Positions 26,212-36,053 of a DNA stretch of 64,000 bases are shown piece after piece. The stretch spans positions 1 through 64,000 of the forward strand of contig KB889758.1 of NCBI GenBank assembly GCA_000372785.1, written 5' to 3'. Source of the stretch: a gamma proteobacterium SCGC AB-629-P17 (lineage in GTDB: Bacteria > Pseudomonadota > Gammaproteobacteria > PS1 > Pseudothioglobaceae). Below the pieces are notes generated by a model. The model did no database searches. It was not told the DNA's origin and saw only the letters and a program-made list of their open reading frames with translations. Position 1 is the first letter of the stretch. Every line of letters begins with the position of its first letter. The position numbers and the translations under genes were made by a program.

Positions 26212-26229
26212 AGCAAATATAATTTTGCT
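26212..26229 (+). promoter_or_regulatory. -10 element embedded in an inverted repeat
   Basis: AGCAAA and TTTGCT flank a perfect TATAAT (26218-26223), about 100 bases before the GMC oxidoreductase gene. It may be the promoter of the GMC/enolase-superfamily pair with an overlapping regulator site. The rest of 26052-26324 is AT-rich and shows nothing I can name. Confidence 0.35.
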
Positions 26230-26324
26230 AAAAATGAATAATATTGAAAAAAATATTAAAGCAATAATTAAAGATTACTTATACAATAGTGCGAATTTCT
26301 ATATAGTCATTATTTGGCTTAAAC

Positions 26325-27956
26325 ATGGCTGGTTTTTTGAATAATTATGATTTTATTGTTATCGGTGCTGGTTCATCAGGCTGTGTTCTTGCGAATAGGC
26401 TCAGCAAGGATTCTTCAAACAAAGTATTACTCATAGAAGCAGGCGGCACTGACCGTCGTTTTTATGTACAAATGCCTATCGGTTATGGCAAAACCTACTT
26501 CCAAAAAGACATTAACTGGATGTATATGGGGGAGCCAAGCCCCGGTATCAATAATCGTTCCAGTTATTGGCCACGAGGTAAATTATTGGGCGGTTCCAGT
26601 TCGATTAATGCTATGGTCCATGTTCGAGGTAATCCTCAAGATTTTGACGACTGGCAAAAGGCTGGTAATCCTGGCTGGTCATATAACGATTTGCTTCCCT
26701 ATTTTAAACGTATGGAAACTTGGCAACATGGCGACGACCAATATCGCGGCGGTAGAGGACCATTAAATGTTTCAGACGTTACAGACCAGCTGCATCCCTT
26801 GTGTGACACTTTTATTTCAGCTGCTGAAGAATTAGGAATTAGTTTTAATGGTGACATGAATGGTGAGATTCAGGAAGGCGTTGGTCATTACCAGATAACC
26901 ACGCATAAGGGACAGCGTATGTCTGCTTCACGAGCTTTTTTGCGTCCCGTTATGAAGCGTTCCAACCTTACCGTGATTACCAAGGCTCTCGTTACTCGTA
27001 TTTTATTTGAAGGTAAATGTGCTGTTGGCGTTGAATACACAAAAGCAGGCAAACTTTACCAAGTAAATGCCAAACGTGAAGTGATATTAAGCGCTGGTGC
27101 AGTGAACTCACCACAACTTCTTCAGTTATCTGGAATAGGACCAGAATCGGTTCTAAAGGAAGCCAATGTTTCAGTTATCCATGACAGCCCTGCTGTTGGA
27201 AAAAACCTCCAGGACCATCTTGGGGTGAGCTATTTTTATAAAAGTAAAGTGCGAACCTTGAATGATCAGCTGAGACCTTGGTGGGGAAAGCTATTTCAGG
27301 GTATTCGATATGTCTTGACTAGGACTGGTCCGTTAAGTTTAAGTGTCAACCAGTCTGGCGGTTTTGTGAGAACTCGGGAAGGGCTTTCAGGGCCCAATAT
27401 TCAGCTTTATTTCTCGCCTGTAAGTTATACTCTTGAATCCCATGGAAGACGCGCTATGCTAAGTCCAGACCCTTTTTCAGCTATGTTGTTGGGGGTATCG
27501 AACTGTAAATCAAATTCGAGAGGGCAGATTCGAATAAAGAGTAGTGATCCAACTGTTGCGCCAATAATTGAGCCTAACTATCTATCTCATGACGATGATG
27601 TCCGAGACCTATTAGAGGGCGTCAAATTGTTGAGGCAATTAGCTCAAACTGAGAGTTTCAGTAAGTCAATTGTTGATGAGTTTCGACCTGGGCCTGAGTG
27701 TAAATCAGATGCTCAAATGATAGAAGATATTAGAGACAATGCATGGACTGTTTTTCATCCTGCTTGTACTTGCTGTATGGGCCCTGATCCAATCAATAAT
27801 GTCGTTGATAGTAGTCTTAAAGTGCATGGAATAGAAGGACTTCGGGTAGCAGATGCCTCTATATTTCCACAGCTTATATGTGGTAATATTAATGCCGCTA
27901 CAATCATGGTGGGTGAGAAGGCTTCGGACCTGATTTTGGCTGATATATCTAAATAA
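26325..27956 (+). CDS. GMC-family FAD-dependent alcohol/choline dehydrogenase
   Basis: The 543-residue flavoprotein has the FAD-binding VIGAGSSGCVLANRLS (about 12-27), GMC signature 1 GKLLGGSSSINAMVHVRG (about 85-102) and signature 2 GAVNSPQLLQLSGIGP (about 257-272). The catalytic His lies in VFHPACTCCMG (compare HPSCTCKMG in BetA), with a second active-site Asn in CGNINAATIM. The family includes choline dehydrogenase and alkyl or PEG alcohol dehydrogenases. It is followed 25 bases later by an enolase-superfamily gene, a likely operon. Choline to betaine aldehyde would fit the carnitine-like cluster nearby, but motif similarity alone does not decide. Confidence 0.87.
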   Translation: MAGFLNNYDFIVIGAGSSGCVLANRLSKDSSNKVLLIEAGGTDRRFYVQMPIGYGKTYFQKDINWMYMGEPSPGINNRSSYWPRGKLLGGSSSINAMVHVRGNPQDFDDWQKAGNPGWSYNDLLPYFKRMETWQHGDDQYRGGRGPLNVSDVTDQLHPLCDTFISAAEELGISFNGDMNGEIQEGVGHYQITTHKGQRMSASRAFLRPVMKRSNLTVITKALVTRILFEGKCAVGVEYTKAGKLYQVNAKREVILSAGAVNSPQLLQLSGIGPESVLKEANVSVIHDSPAVGKNLQDHLGVSYFYKSKVRTLNDQLRPWWGKLFQGIRYVLTRTGPLSLSVNQSGGFVRTREGLSGPNIQLYFSPVSYTLESHGRRAMLSPDPFSAMLLGVSNCKSNSRGQIRIKSSDPTVAPIIEPNYLSHDDDVRDLLEGVKLLRQLAQTESFSKSIVDEFRPGPECKSDAQMIEDIRDNAWTVFHPACTCCMGPDPINNVVDSSLKVHGIEGLRVADASIFPQLICGNINAATIMVGEKASDLILADISK

Positions 27957-27981
27957 AGAGTTAGCTAAACCGAGACAAATT

Positions 27982-29091
27982 ATGAAAATTATTAGCATAG
28001 AAACCTTTGCCAACGAATACATCGGCTTGGTCCGAGTGCGTACCGACGAAGGTGATGAGGGTTGGGGGCAAACTACTACCTACAATGCCGACATAAGTGC
28101 TCAAGTGGTGCACCGACAAGTGGCTCCTCATGTGTTAGGCTGGAGTGGTCTCGACATCACTGATTTAAACCGAGAGGTCTTAGAGCGAGAACATAAGTTC
28201 CCTGGCACCTATCTTTATCGTGGTTTATGTGGACTAGATACAGCACTTTGGGATATTCACGCCAAGAGAGCTAACAAGAGTGTATGCCAACTTTTGGGTG
28301 GTAATCCTGAGTCCGTGCCAGTGTATGCTTCGAGTATGCAGCGAGAAATCACGCCTGAAGCTGAAGCTGAACGTTTTCTTGAGCTTAAAGAGAAGCATGG
28401 TTATAAAGCCTTCAAATTCCGTATAGGGAAAGAATGTGGCCATGACTTGGATCAGTGGCCAGGTCGTACAGAGGATATTGTGAAGCAAGTGCGCCAGGTT
28501 TTGGGAGATGATGTAGCACTGCTGGTGGATGCCAATAGTGCCTATACACCAGCTAAAGCCATTGAAGTTGGGTATATGTTACAAGATTATGGTGTCAGCC
28601 ATTTTGAAGAACCCTGTCCATATTGGAAACCTGACTGGACTCGTCAAGTTAAAGATTCCCTAGATATTGATATAAGTGGTGGTGAGCAGGATAACGATAT
28701 GCGTATCTGGAAGCACATGGTAGACGCGCAAGTGGTGAATATTGTACAGCCCGATGTCTGTTATATGGGTGGCATTAGTCGCACCTTAGAGGTTGCTAAG
28801 TTAGCACAACAGGCGCAATTACCTGTAACTCTACATTCTGCTAACTTATCATTGGTAACATTGTTTTCTGCACATATTATGGGGTCTATCACTAATGCAG
28901 GTAAGTACTTAGAATTCTCAATTGAAGGTTTAGATTACTACCCTTGGCAAGACAATATATTTTCGCCAGGCTTTAAAATAGTTGAAGGTCGGCTATTAAT
29001 GGATCATAAGCCGGGCTGGGGTATAGAGGCAAACCCAGACTGGTTGTCTCAGTCAAAGTATCAGGTGAGCTATGCGGGTTCACGCTTTTAG
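27982..29091 (+). CDS. Mandelate racemase/muconate lactonizing enzyme family protein
   Basis: The 369-residue enolase-superfamily enzyme has metal ligands in LLVDANSAY, FEEPCP and SGGEQDN. A KFRIG segment (in place of KxK) supplies one catalytic base, and HSAN near residue 292 the other side. Such enzymes dehydrate sugar acids or racemise hydroxy acids. It follows a GMC oxidoreductase and ends before a strong terminator. The exact acid substrate cannot be inferred. Confidence 0.87.
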   Translation: MKIISIETFANEYIGLVRVRTDEGDEGWGQTTTYNADISAQVVHRQVAPHVLGWSGLDITDLNREVLEREHKFPGTYLYRGLCGLDTALWDIHAKRANKSVCQLLGGNPESVPVYASSMQREITPEAEAERFLELKEKHGYKAFKFRIGKECGHDLDQWPGRTEDIVKQVRQVLGDDVALLVDANSAYTPAKAIEVGYMLQDYGVSHFEEPCPYWKPDWTRQVKDSLDIDISGGEQDNDMRIWKHMVDAQVVNIVQPDVCYMGGISRTLEVAKLAQQAQLPVTLHSANLSLVTLFSAHIMGSITNAGKYLEFSIEGLDYYPWQDNIFSPGFKIVEGRLLMDHKPGWGIEANPDWLSQSKYQVSYAGSRF

Positions 29092-29107
29092 TTGAGTTTT
29101 TTTCACT

Positions 29108-29133
29108 AAAAGGGCAGTTTAAACTGCCCTTTT
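29108..29133 (+). terminator. Strong intrinsic terminator
   Basis: A perfect 26-base palindrome, arms AAAAGGGCAGTTT and its complement, ends in a T-run 16 bases after the enolase-superfamily stop. It separates that operon from tig and, being symmetric with A and T flanks, could work on both strands. Confidence 0.9.
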
Positions 29134-29153
29134 TATTGGTTAGCAAAATCCTG

Positions 29154-29159
29154 TATAAT
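29154..29159 (+). promoter_or_regulatory. -10 element of tig promoter
   Basis: TATAAT right after the terminator and 36 bases before the trigger factor ATG; no convincing -35. Confidence 0.5.
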
Positions 29160-29195
29160 TTCTTGTTTTTTTTACACTAGATACGGATTAGATAG

Positions 29196-30494
29196 ATGAA
29201 GACCTCATTGAGCACACTTGAAGGGTTAAAAAGATCGCTGACAGTTGAATTGCCTATAGATACTTTCAACCAGAAAACGGATAAGATTTTACAAAGCCTT
29301 GCCAAAAAAGCCCGCATTGATGGTTTTAGAAAGGGCAAGATACCGGCGACAATTCTGCGTCAACGTTTCGGTGCTGGCGCTAAAGCAGACGCTACAAACG
29401 AAGTAGTGACTGAAACTTTGGAAGAGGCATTAGCAGACGCTGACGTTTCTCCTGCTGCACAACCCTCTTTAACTAATGTAGACACAGAAAGTCGTGATAA
29501 CTTTAGCTATACAATTGAGTTTGAGGTTTATCCTGAAGTTAGTGTGGCACCATTATCGAACCTGAATATTGATCAAATAAATGCAACAGTTTCTGATGAA
29601 GATGAAGAAAGAGCATTGCAAGATCTACAAGATAGGGCGACTGAATACAAAACCGTTAAACGTAAATCTAAAAATGGCGACCGTTTGATAATTGATTTTG
29701 AGGGATTGCTAGATGGCGAGTCATTCGAAGGTGGTGCGGCAGAGGGGTTTGAAATCGTTCTTGGGCGTGGTGCAATGATTGAAGGATTTGAGCAAGGTCT
29801 CATTGATGTCGCTGCAGGCAAGACGGTAGAAGTTAAAGCGACATTCCCAGAAGACTACCATGTTGAAAATTTAGCTGGAAGAGAGGCCTTATTCAAAGTA
29901 AAGGTTAAAGAAGTGGGCTCACCCAAAGAAATGAAGCTTGACGACGAATTCGCTAAAAAATATGGTGAAAAGGATTTCGAGACAATGAAAAGTCGCATGT
30001 CTAAGCAAATGCAACTAGAGTTAAGTTCTCGTATAGTTCAACAAAACAAAGATGCCGCTTTTACTGCACTTTTAACTGCAAATGACTTTGAAGTTCCCAA
30101 AGGCAGCGTTAGTACCGAAGCTATGAAGTTGCAACAAGACATGGAAGCAAGGATGGAACAACAAGGGATGCCTTCAAAAGGCAACTTTCCTGAAGCCATG
30201 TTTCAAGAAGAGGCATCAAGACGAGTAAAGTTAGGTCTATTAATCAATAAAATTGCGAATGATAGCGAAATCAAGCCTGAAAAAGGGCAAGTTGATGCTA
30301 AACTAAAGGAAATGTCCATGCAGTATGGCGAAAGTGCGCAACAAATGATTGATTGGTATAACTCTGACCCTTCAAGGTTGGCAGGTGTTGAGTCGATTGT
30401 TGTTGAGGAGCTTGTAGCTAAACATGTTGCACTTGAAGCTAAAGTCAATGTTACTGAAAAGACTTTTCAAGAAATTATGAACCCACAAAATTAA
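29196..30494 (+). CDS. tig: Trigger factor
   Basis: The 432-residue ribosome-associated chaperone and prolyl isomerase has the N-terminal ribosome-binding signature FRKGKIP (about 44-50), an FKBP-type isomerase domain (about 160-245, with IDFEGLLDG and [11 protein letters not shown]) and a helical C-terminal chaperone domain. It binds nascent chains at the exit tunnel. clpP follows after 2 bases, then clpX, the classic tig-clpP-clpX order. Confidence 0.97.
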   Translation: MKTSLSTLEGLKRSLTVELPIDTFNQKTDKILQSLAKKARIDGFRKGKIPATILRQRFGAGAKADATNEVVTETLEEALADADVSPAAQPSLTNVDTESRDNFSYTIEFEVYPEVSVAPLSNLNIDQINATVSDEDEERALQDLQDRATEYKTVKRKSKNGDRLIIDFEGLLDGESFEGGAAEGFEIVLGRGAMIEGFEQGLIDVAAGKTVEVKATFPEDYHVENLAGREALFKVKVKEVGSPKEMKLDDEFAKKYGEKDFETMKSRMSKQMQLELSSRIVQQNKDAAFTALLTANDFEVPKGSVSTEAMKLQQDMEARMEQQGMPSKGNFPEAMFQEEASRRVKLGLLINKIANDSEIKPEKGQVDAKLKEMSMQYGESAQQMIDWYNSDPSRLAGVESIVVEELVAKHVALEAKVNVTEKTFQEIMNPQN

Positions 30495-30496
30495 TT

Positions 30497-31093
30497 ATGT
30501 CAATACAAAACCTACATCAAATCCCTATGGTAATTGAAAGTTCTGGTAGAACTGAAAGAGCTTATGACATCTATTCCCGATTACTCAAGGAGCGAGTTGT
30601 TTTCATGGTAGGCCCTGTAGAGGACTATACGGCAAATGTTGTTGTCGCTCAACTTCTTTTTCTAGAATCTGAAAATCCCGATAAGGATATTCATCTATAT
30701 ATCAATTCACCAGGCGGCTCTGTTACAGCTGGTTTGGCTATCTATGACACTATGCAGTTCATCAAGCCTGATATCTCTACACTTTGTATTGGCCAGGCTG
30801 CAAGTATGGGCGCCTTGTTGCTAACTGCTGGTGCAAAAGGAAAAAGGTTTGCTCTGCCACATGCCAGATGTATGATTCATCAACCTTTAGGGGGGTTTTC
30901 TGGTCAAGCCAGCGATATCGATATTCATGCTCAAGAGATTCTGAAGACCAGAGATAAGCTAAATTCCATTCTAAAAGAACATACCGGTCAAAGCATGAAG
31001 ACTATTCAAAAGGACACCGATCGAGATAATTTCATGTCAGCCAGGGAGTCCGCAAAATATGGACTCGTTGACAAAGTACTCAAAAAACGATAA
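30497..31093 (+). CDS. clpP: ATP-dependent Clp protease proteolytic subunit
   Basis: The 198-residue serine protease forms the tetradecameric chamber of ClpXP. The triad is visible: Ser in [11 protein letters not shown] (about 98), His in CMIHQP (about 123) and Asp in [10 protein letters not shown] (about 172). [19 protein letters not shown] is the usual N-terminal strand and glycine-rich region. It lies between tig and clpX. Confidence 0.97.
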   Translation: MSIQNLHQIPMVIESSGRTERAYDIYSRLLKERVVFMVGPVEDYTANVVVAQLLFLESENPDKDIHLYINSPGGSVTAGLAIYDTMQFIKPDISTLCIGQAASMGALLLTAGAKGKRFALPHARCMIHQPLGGFSGQASDIDIHAQEILKTRDKLNSILKEHTGQSMKTIQKDTDRDNFMSARESAKYGLVDKVLKKR

Positions 31094-31107
31094 CTCTTAG
31101 TTTGTCT

Positions 31108-32373
31108 ATGGCACAAAATACACAAGACCTGCATTGCTCATTTTGCTCCAAACACAAAGATGAGGTGTCCCGCTTAATAGCCGGACCTGGAGTCTACATT
31201 TGTGACGAATGTATTGACTCATGTTATAGTCTAATTCAAGAACAAACGAATAAAGAGAAAAAAAACCAACATCAGGACTGGAATTACACACCAAAAGAGT
31301 TATTTAATTTCTTGAACGAATATGTTATTGGTCAATCTCATGCTAAAAAGGTTTTGTCAGTCGCAGTCTACAACCACTATAAGCGTTTAAAGACCGATTA
31401 CATCTCCAACGAAGTTGAGTTGGATAAATCCAACATTTTACTGATTGGTCCTACTGGCAGTGGCAAGACCCTTCTTGCTCAAACCCTAGCGCGTTTTCTG
31501 GATGTCCCTTTTGCTGTAGCTGACGCAACAACATTAACGGAAGCAGGTTATGTCGGGGACGATGTAGAGAATGTTATTAAAAGCTTGCTAGCCAAGTGTG
31601 ATTTTGATCCAAATAGGGCTGAACAGGGGATTATTTTTATTGATGAAATTGATAAAATTTCGCGCCGTTCTGACTCCCCCTCTATTACTAGGGATGTTTC
31701 TGGTGAAGGTGTTCAGCAGGCAATGCTCAAATTGATTGAAGGTACAATTGCTTCCGTACCCCCGCAGGGTGGCAGAAAACATCCAAACCAGGAAACAATT
31801 GACGTCGATACCTCAAAAATATTGTTTATATGTGGCGGGGCATTTGATGGTTTAGAAAAAGTTATAGACAGAAGAGTTGAAAAAGCAACTGGTATTGGAT
31901 TTGCTGCAAATGTCAAAGATGAGCAAAGTGAAAAAACACTCGCTGAACTATACAGATTGTTGGAGCCAGACGATTTAATTAAATTTGGTTTAATTCCTGA
32001 ACTGGTTGGACGTCTAGCCGTTCATACTTCGCTTAGTGCACTTGATGAGGATGCTTTGGTAGAGATCCTTACAAAACCGAAAAATTCTGTCGTCAAACAA
32101 TTTCAACAGTTTTTTGCAATCGAAGGCGTGAAGCTAACGATTAGAAAAACTGCATTAGTAGCTATTGCAAAGCTTGCCGTTGAAAGAAAAACAGGTGCTA
32201 GAGGCTTACGAGCTATTTTGGAGGACCTATTATTGGATACTATGTATGAAATGCCTTCAACTACAAGCGCAAAAGAAGTTATTATTGATAAGGCAGTGGT
32301 TGAAGGAAAAAAACAGCCGATGGTTATGTATTTGCCTGAAAAAAAAATAAATAATATTAAAAAAGCTAGTTGA
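31108..32373 (+). CDS. clpX: ClpX ATPase subunit of ClpXP
   Basis: ClpX unfolds tagged substrates and feeds them to ClpP. The N-terminal zinc domain has CSFC and CDEC, the AAA+ domain has Walker A GPTGSGKT (about 112), Walker [10 protein letters not shown], a pore loop GYVGDDVE and a sensor region ending in GARGLR. I start at the ATG (MAQN) at 31108, since a TTG two codons earlier has no better ribosome-binding site. Length (421 residues) is normal. Confidence 0.96.
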   Translation: MAQNTQDLHCSFCSKHKDEVSRLIAGPGVYICDECIDSCYSLIQEQTNKEKKNQHQDWNYTPKELFNFLNEYVIGQSHAKKVLSVAVYNHYKRLKTDYISNEVELDKSNILLIGPTGSGKTLLAQTLARFLDVPFAVADATTLTEAGYVGDDVENVIKSLLAKCDFDPNRAEQGIIFIDEIDKISRRSDSPSITRDVSGEGVQQAMLKLIEGTIASVPPQGGRKHPNQETIDVDTSKILFICGGAFDGLEKVIDRRVEKATGIGFAANVKDEQSEKTLAELYRLLEPDDLIKFGLIPELVGRLAVHTSLSALDEDALVEILTKPKNSVVKQFQQFFAIEGVKLTIRKTALVAIAKLAVERKTGARGLRAILEDLLLDTMYEMPSTTSAKEVIIDKAVVEGKKQPMVMYLPEKKINNIKKAS

Positions 32374-32406
32374 TGACTTTCACTTTTTTAAGCAGATGAC
32401 TCAATA

Positions 32407-33738
32407 ATGCCTATGGAGTTGTTTGACCGTCAAAAAGATTCCGTAGGTCAAGGTGAACGAACGGTGTTAGTGAATGTTGAGCTTACCTCCAGTCGCCAGC
32501 AACCGAATGGAATGGATGAGTTCAGGCAACTTGCCTTGTCATCTGGTCTCAATATTGTTCAAACCATCACAGTTAAAAGGAACTCTACCGAAGCTAAATT
32601 CTTTGTTGGTAAAGGAAAGGTTGAGGAGCTAGCATCCATTGTGAGCATTAATGAAGCTGATTTAGTAATTTTTTCGCTTCAACTTTCACCCACACAAGAG
32701 CGCAATCTCGAAAAAGCCTTGAAATGCCAAGTGATGGATAGAACTGGTTTAATTCTAGACATTTTTGCGCTTAGGGCGAAGTCATTTGAGGGTAAGTTGC
32801 AAGTCGAATTGGCGCAATTACGCCACCTATCCACTCGTCTGGTCAGGGGTTGGACACACCTAGAAAGACAAAAAGGTGGTATCGGTCTGCGTGGACCTGG
32901 TGAAACTCAGCTTGAGACAGATAAGCGATTAATTTCAAAACGTATTAAGTATCTCGGCAAGCGTCTCGAAAAGGTCCACAAGCAGCACGACTTGAGTCGA
33001 AAATCAAGACGCAAAAAAGACCTACCTATGATTTCACTCGCCGGGTATACAAATGCTGGAAAATCGACATTGTTCAACCAGTTAACTAATTCACATGTTT
33101 ATGCCGACGACAAGCTTTTTGCAACTCTAGATTCTACTATTCGTCGAGTTATTCTTCCAGCTGCAGGAGAGGCGGTTGTCGCAGATACAGTTGGATTTAT
33201 CCAAGACTTGCCCCATGAGCTTGTGGCTGCATTCAAATCAACTCTTGAAGAAACCCGTCAGGCTAATGTTCTTCTTCATGTTGTTGATGCTTCAGATAAG
33301 GATAATGGTGACAAAATTGAACAGGTTGAAGATATTATTGAACAAATAGGGGCACAAGAAATTCCGAGCATAATTGTGATGAATAAGATTGATGAAATGA
33401 GTGATTTTCATCCAAGAGTAGATAAAGACTATTCAGGAAATATATACCGAGTATGGCTTTCAGCCCATACCGGAGAGGGTATAGATTTGCTTTATCAAGC
33501 CTTATCTGAACGTCTTAGTGGTATGATGACTTATGCTGGCATTCAGTTAGATGTTCAGTCAGCTTATATTAGAAGTGAAATTCATAAAGTCGGCTTTATT
33601 CAGAAAGAAAAAATGAATGAATTTGGTCAGTGGCTACTTGAAATTAACGTTACTCGACACTATCTAAAGAGATTATTAGGTAAGCAAGGTGTTTCATTAT
33701 TATGGGAACAGAAATCGCAACAGAGTCAAATGGCCTAG
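32407..33738 (+). CDS. hflX: Ribosome-associated GTPase HflX
   Basis: The 443-residue GTPase rescues or splits stalled ribosomes. It has the HflX N-terminal domain (VGKGKVEEL, then GPGETQLETDKR about 163-174), a helical linker, and the G domain with GYTNAGKST (about 216), DTVGFIQDLPHEL and MNKID. In gammaproteobacteria hflX usually follows hfq; here it follows clpX and precedes lon, grouping it with quality-control genes. Its end overlaps lon by 37 bases. Confidence 0.95.
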   Translation: MPMELFDRQKDSVGQGERTVLVNVELTSSRQQPNGMDEFRQLALSSGLNIVQTITVKRNSTEAKFFVGKGKVEELASIVSINEADLVIFSLQLSPTQERNLEKALKCQVMDRTGLILDIFALRAKSFEGKLQVELAQLRHLSTRLVRGWTHLERQKGGIGLRGPGETQLETDKRLISKRIKYLGKRLEKVHKQHDLSRKSRRKKDLPMISLAGYTNAGKSTLFNQLTNSHVYADDKLFATLDSTIRRVILPAAGEAVVADTVGFIQDLPHELVAAFKSTLEETRQANVLLHVVDASDKDNGDKIEQVEDIIEQIGAQEIPSIIVMNKIDEMSDFHPRVDKDYSGNIYRVWLSAHTGEGIDLLYQALSERLSGMMTYAGIQLDVQSAYIRSEIHKVGFIQKEKMNEFGQWLLEINVTRHYLKRLLGKQGVSLLWEQKSQQSQMA

Positions 33739-36038
33739 AGAGGCAATCAATACCTCTATTACCGCTTAGAGATGTGGTTGTTTTTCCGCACACGGTTATC
33801 CCACTTTTTATTGGCAGAAAATCTTCAGTTCATGCAATTACCCATGCCATGGAAGCAGATAAGCATGTTTTCTTGGTCACTCAAAAAGATGAAGCTATTG
33901 AAGATCCTAAAAATGAAGATCTTCACAAGGTTGGCACTTTGGCGACAATCCTGCAGTTACTTAAGCTACCTGATGGAACTATAAAAGTTTTGGTTGAGGG
34001 AGTTAGGCGCTCTAGAATTGAAGAGTTTGTTGAATTAGGAGAGCATACTGAAGTTATTCTGAGTGACTGTGTATTAAGCTTTGAGAATGACACAGAAATC
34101 AAAGCAATGATGCGTCTGGCCCTAGAAAATTTTGAGAAATATATAAAACTCAGCAAAAAAATTCCAGAGGAAGTATACAAAGTACTTAAAGAAATTACAG
34201 ACATTGAACGTTTTAGTGATGTCATCATTGCAAACATTAATCTGAAAGTTGAAGAAAAGCAGGAACTCCTCGAGAGTGGTCTAGCTAAAGATAGATTAGA
34301 AGCAATTCTTACAATTCTTGAAGGTGAGCTAGATGTTCTTGGTGCTGAACAAAAAATTCAAAGCCGAGTTCGTAAGCAAATGGAATCTAATCAGAGAGAC
34401 TATTATTTGAATGAACAAATGAAGTCCATTCAGAAAGAGCTTGGCACCCTTGATGATGAAAATGAAATTGAGGAATTGCAATCAAGCATCAACAAAGCAA
34501 AAATGCCCAAAGAAGCTAAGAATAAAGCTCAAGGAGAACTGAATAAGCTGCAGAGAATGTCTTCTCAATCTTCTGATGCATCTATCATCAGAACTTATAT
34601 CGAGAATTTGTGTTCAGTGCCTTGGAGCAAAAAGACACGAATCAGTCAAGATTTAATTAAGGCGCAAAAAATATTGGATGATGATCATTATGGTTTAATT
34701 AAGGTTAAAGAACGAATATTGGAACACTTAGCTGTTCAAACTCGTGTGACACATAATAAAGCAAATATTCTTTGTTTAGTTGGTCCTCCTGGAGTTGGAA
34801 AAACTTCATTGGGAGAGTCTATTGCCAGATCAGTAAATCGAAAATACATTCGAATGGCACTAGGTGGGGTAAGAGATGAGGCAGAGATTCGTGGGCATAG
34901 ACGAACCTATATAGGCGCAATGCCAGGCTCAATTGTGCAAAAAATGCAGAAAGTTAAAGTCAAAAACCCACTTTTCTTACTTGACGAGATCGATAAAATG
35001 GCATCCGACTTTAGAGGTGATCCTGGATCAGCTATGTTAGAGGTATTAGATCCCGAGCAAAACCATACCTTTAATGACCATTACTTAGAGGTTGATTATG
35101 ACCTATCACAGGTGATGTTTGTTGCAACTGCGAACTCTCTAGATCTGCCACAAGCGCTGATAGACCGTATGGAAATAATTCAGATTTCTGGATACACGGA
35201 AGATGAAAAATTACAAATTGCTAAACAACATTTGATTGCAAAACAGATGAAAAATAATGGTGTCAAAAATAGCGAAATCGTTTTTAAAGACTCCGCAATA
35301 ATGGACATTATCCGTTATTACACTAGAGAGGCTGGTGTCCGTAACCTTGACAGAGAAATTGGTAGTATCTGTCGAAAGGTAATCAAGGATCTAACTCTCA
35401 AAAAGCGCAAGGCAAAAGCAATAATTAATTCCAAGAGTTTGCCGAAATTCTTAGGAATGAAAAAGTATCGCTTCGGCTTGGCTGAAGAGCATAACCAGAT
35501 TGGCGAGGTGACTGGTCTAGCGTGGACATCGGTGGGCGGAGACTTGTTGACTATTGAAGCTTCTACCTATAAAGGAAAAGGCAAGCTAAATTACACCGGT
35601 CAATTAGGAGACGTCATGAAAGAGTCTATTCAGGCAGCTATGTCGGTCACTCGTCAGCGTGCAGATGTCCTAGGAATTGCTGAAGACTTTCATGAAAAGC
35701 TTGATATTCATATTCATGTTCCAGATGGCTCGACACCAAAAGATGGTCCTAGTGCTGGTGCGGCAATGTGCACCGCTTTGGTTTCTGTATTAACAGGTCG
35801 AAAAGTAAAGGCTGCGGTAGCTATGACGGGTGAAATTACACTTAGAGGTGAGATTACACCAATCGGAGGTCTAAAAGAAAAACTACTTGCTGCTTTGAGG
35901 GGTGGTATTAAAACTGTAATCATTCCTGATGATAATGAGCGTGAACTATCTGAAGTGCCAGACAAAATCAAAGGCAACCTTGAGATTATAAAAGTGAAAT
36001 GGATCGATCAAGTTCTAGATATTGCTCTTGAGAAGTAA
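33702..36038 (+). CDS. lon: ATP-dependent protease Lon
   Basis: The 778-residue enzyme degrades misfolded and regulatory proteins. It has an N-terminal LON domain (from LLPLRDVVVFPHTVIPLFIG), a coiled region, the AAA+ module with GPPGVGKT (about 362) and FLLDEIDKM, and the C-terminal protease domain with the catalytic Ser in KDGPSAGAAM (about 684) and Lys further on. The start lies inside hflX (37-base overlap), but the LON domain begins too early for any later start. Confidence 0.97.
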   Translation: MGTEIATESNGLERQSIPLLPLRDVVVFPHTVIPLFIGRKSSVHAITHAMEADKHVFLVTQKDEAIEDPKNEDLHKVGTLATILQLLKLPDGTIKVLVEGVRRSRIEEFVELGEHTEVILSDCVLSFENDTEIKAMMRLALENFEKYIKLSKKIPEEVYKVLKEITDIERFSDVIIANINLKVEEKQELLESGLAKDRLEAILTILEGELDVLGAEQKIQSRVRKQMESNQRDYYLNEQMKSIQKELGTLDDENEIEELQSSINKAKMPKEAKNKAQGELNKLQRMSSQSSDASIIRTYIENLCSVPWSKKTRISQDLIKAQKILDDDHYGLIKVKERILEHLAVQTRVTHNKANILCLVGPPGVGKTSLGESIARSVNRKYIRMALGGVRDEAEIRGHRRTYIGAMPGSIVQKMQKVKVKNPLFLLDEIDKMASDFRGDPGSAMLEVLDPEQNHTFNDHYLEVDYDLSQVMFVATANSLDLPQALIDRMEIIQISGYTEDEKLQIAKQHLIAKQMKNNGVKNSEIVFKDSAIMDIIRYYTREAGVRNLDREIGSICRKVIKDLTLKKRKAKAIINSKSLPKFLGMKKYRFGLAEEHNQIGEVTGLAWTSVGGDLLTIEASTYKGKGKLNYTGQLGDVMKESIQAAMSVTRQRADVLGIAEDFHEKLDIHIHVPDGSTPKDGPSAGAAMCTALVSVLTGRKVKAAVAMTGEITLRGEITPIGGLKEKLLAALRGGIKTVIIPDDNERELSEVPDKIKGNLEIIKVKWIDQVLDIALEK

Positions 36039-36053
36039 CTAGGAATAGAATTA

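Noticed and set aside
26052..26324. Short unannotated gene in the longest gap
   Set aside because: No frame with a ribosome-binding site and reasonable composition; only a promoter-like inverted repeat is supportable.
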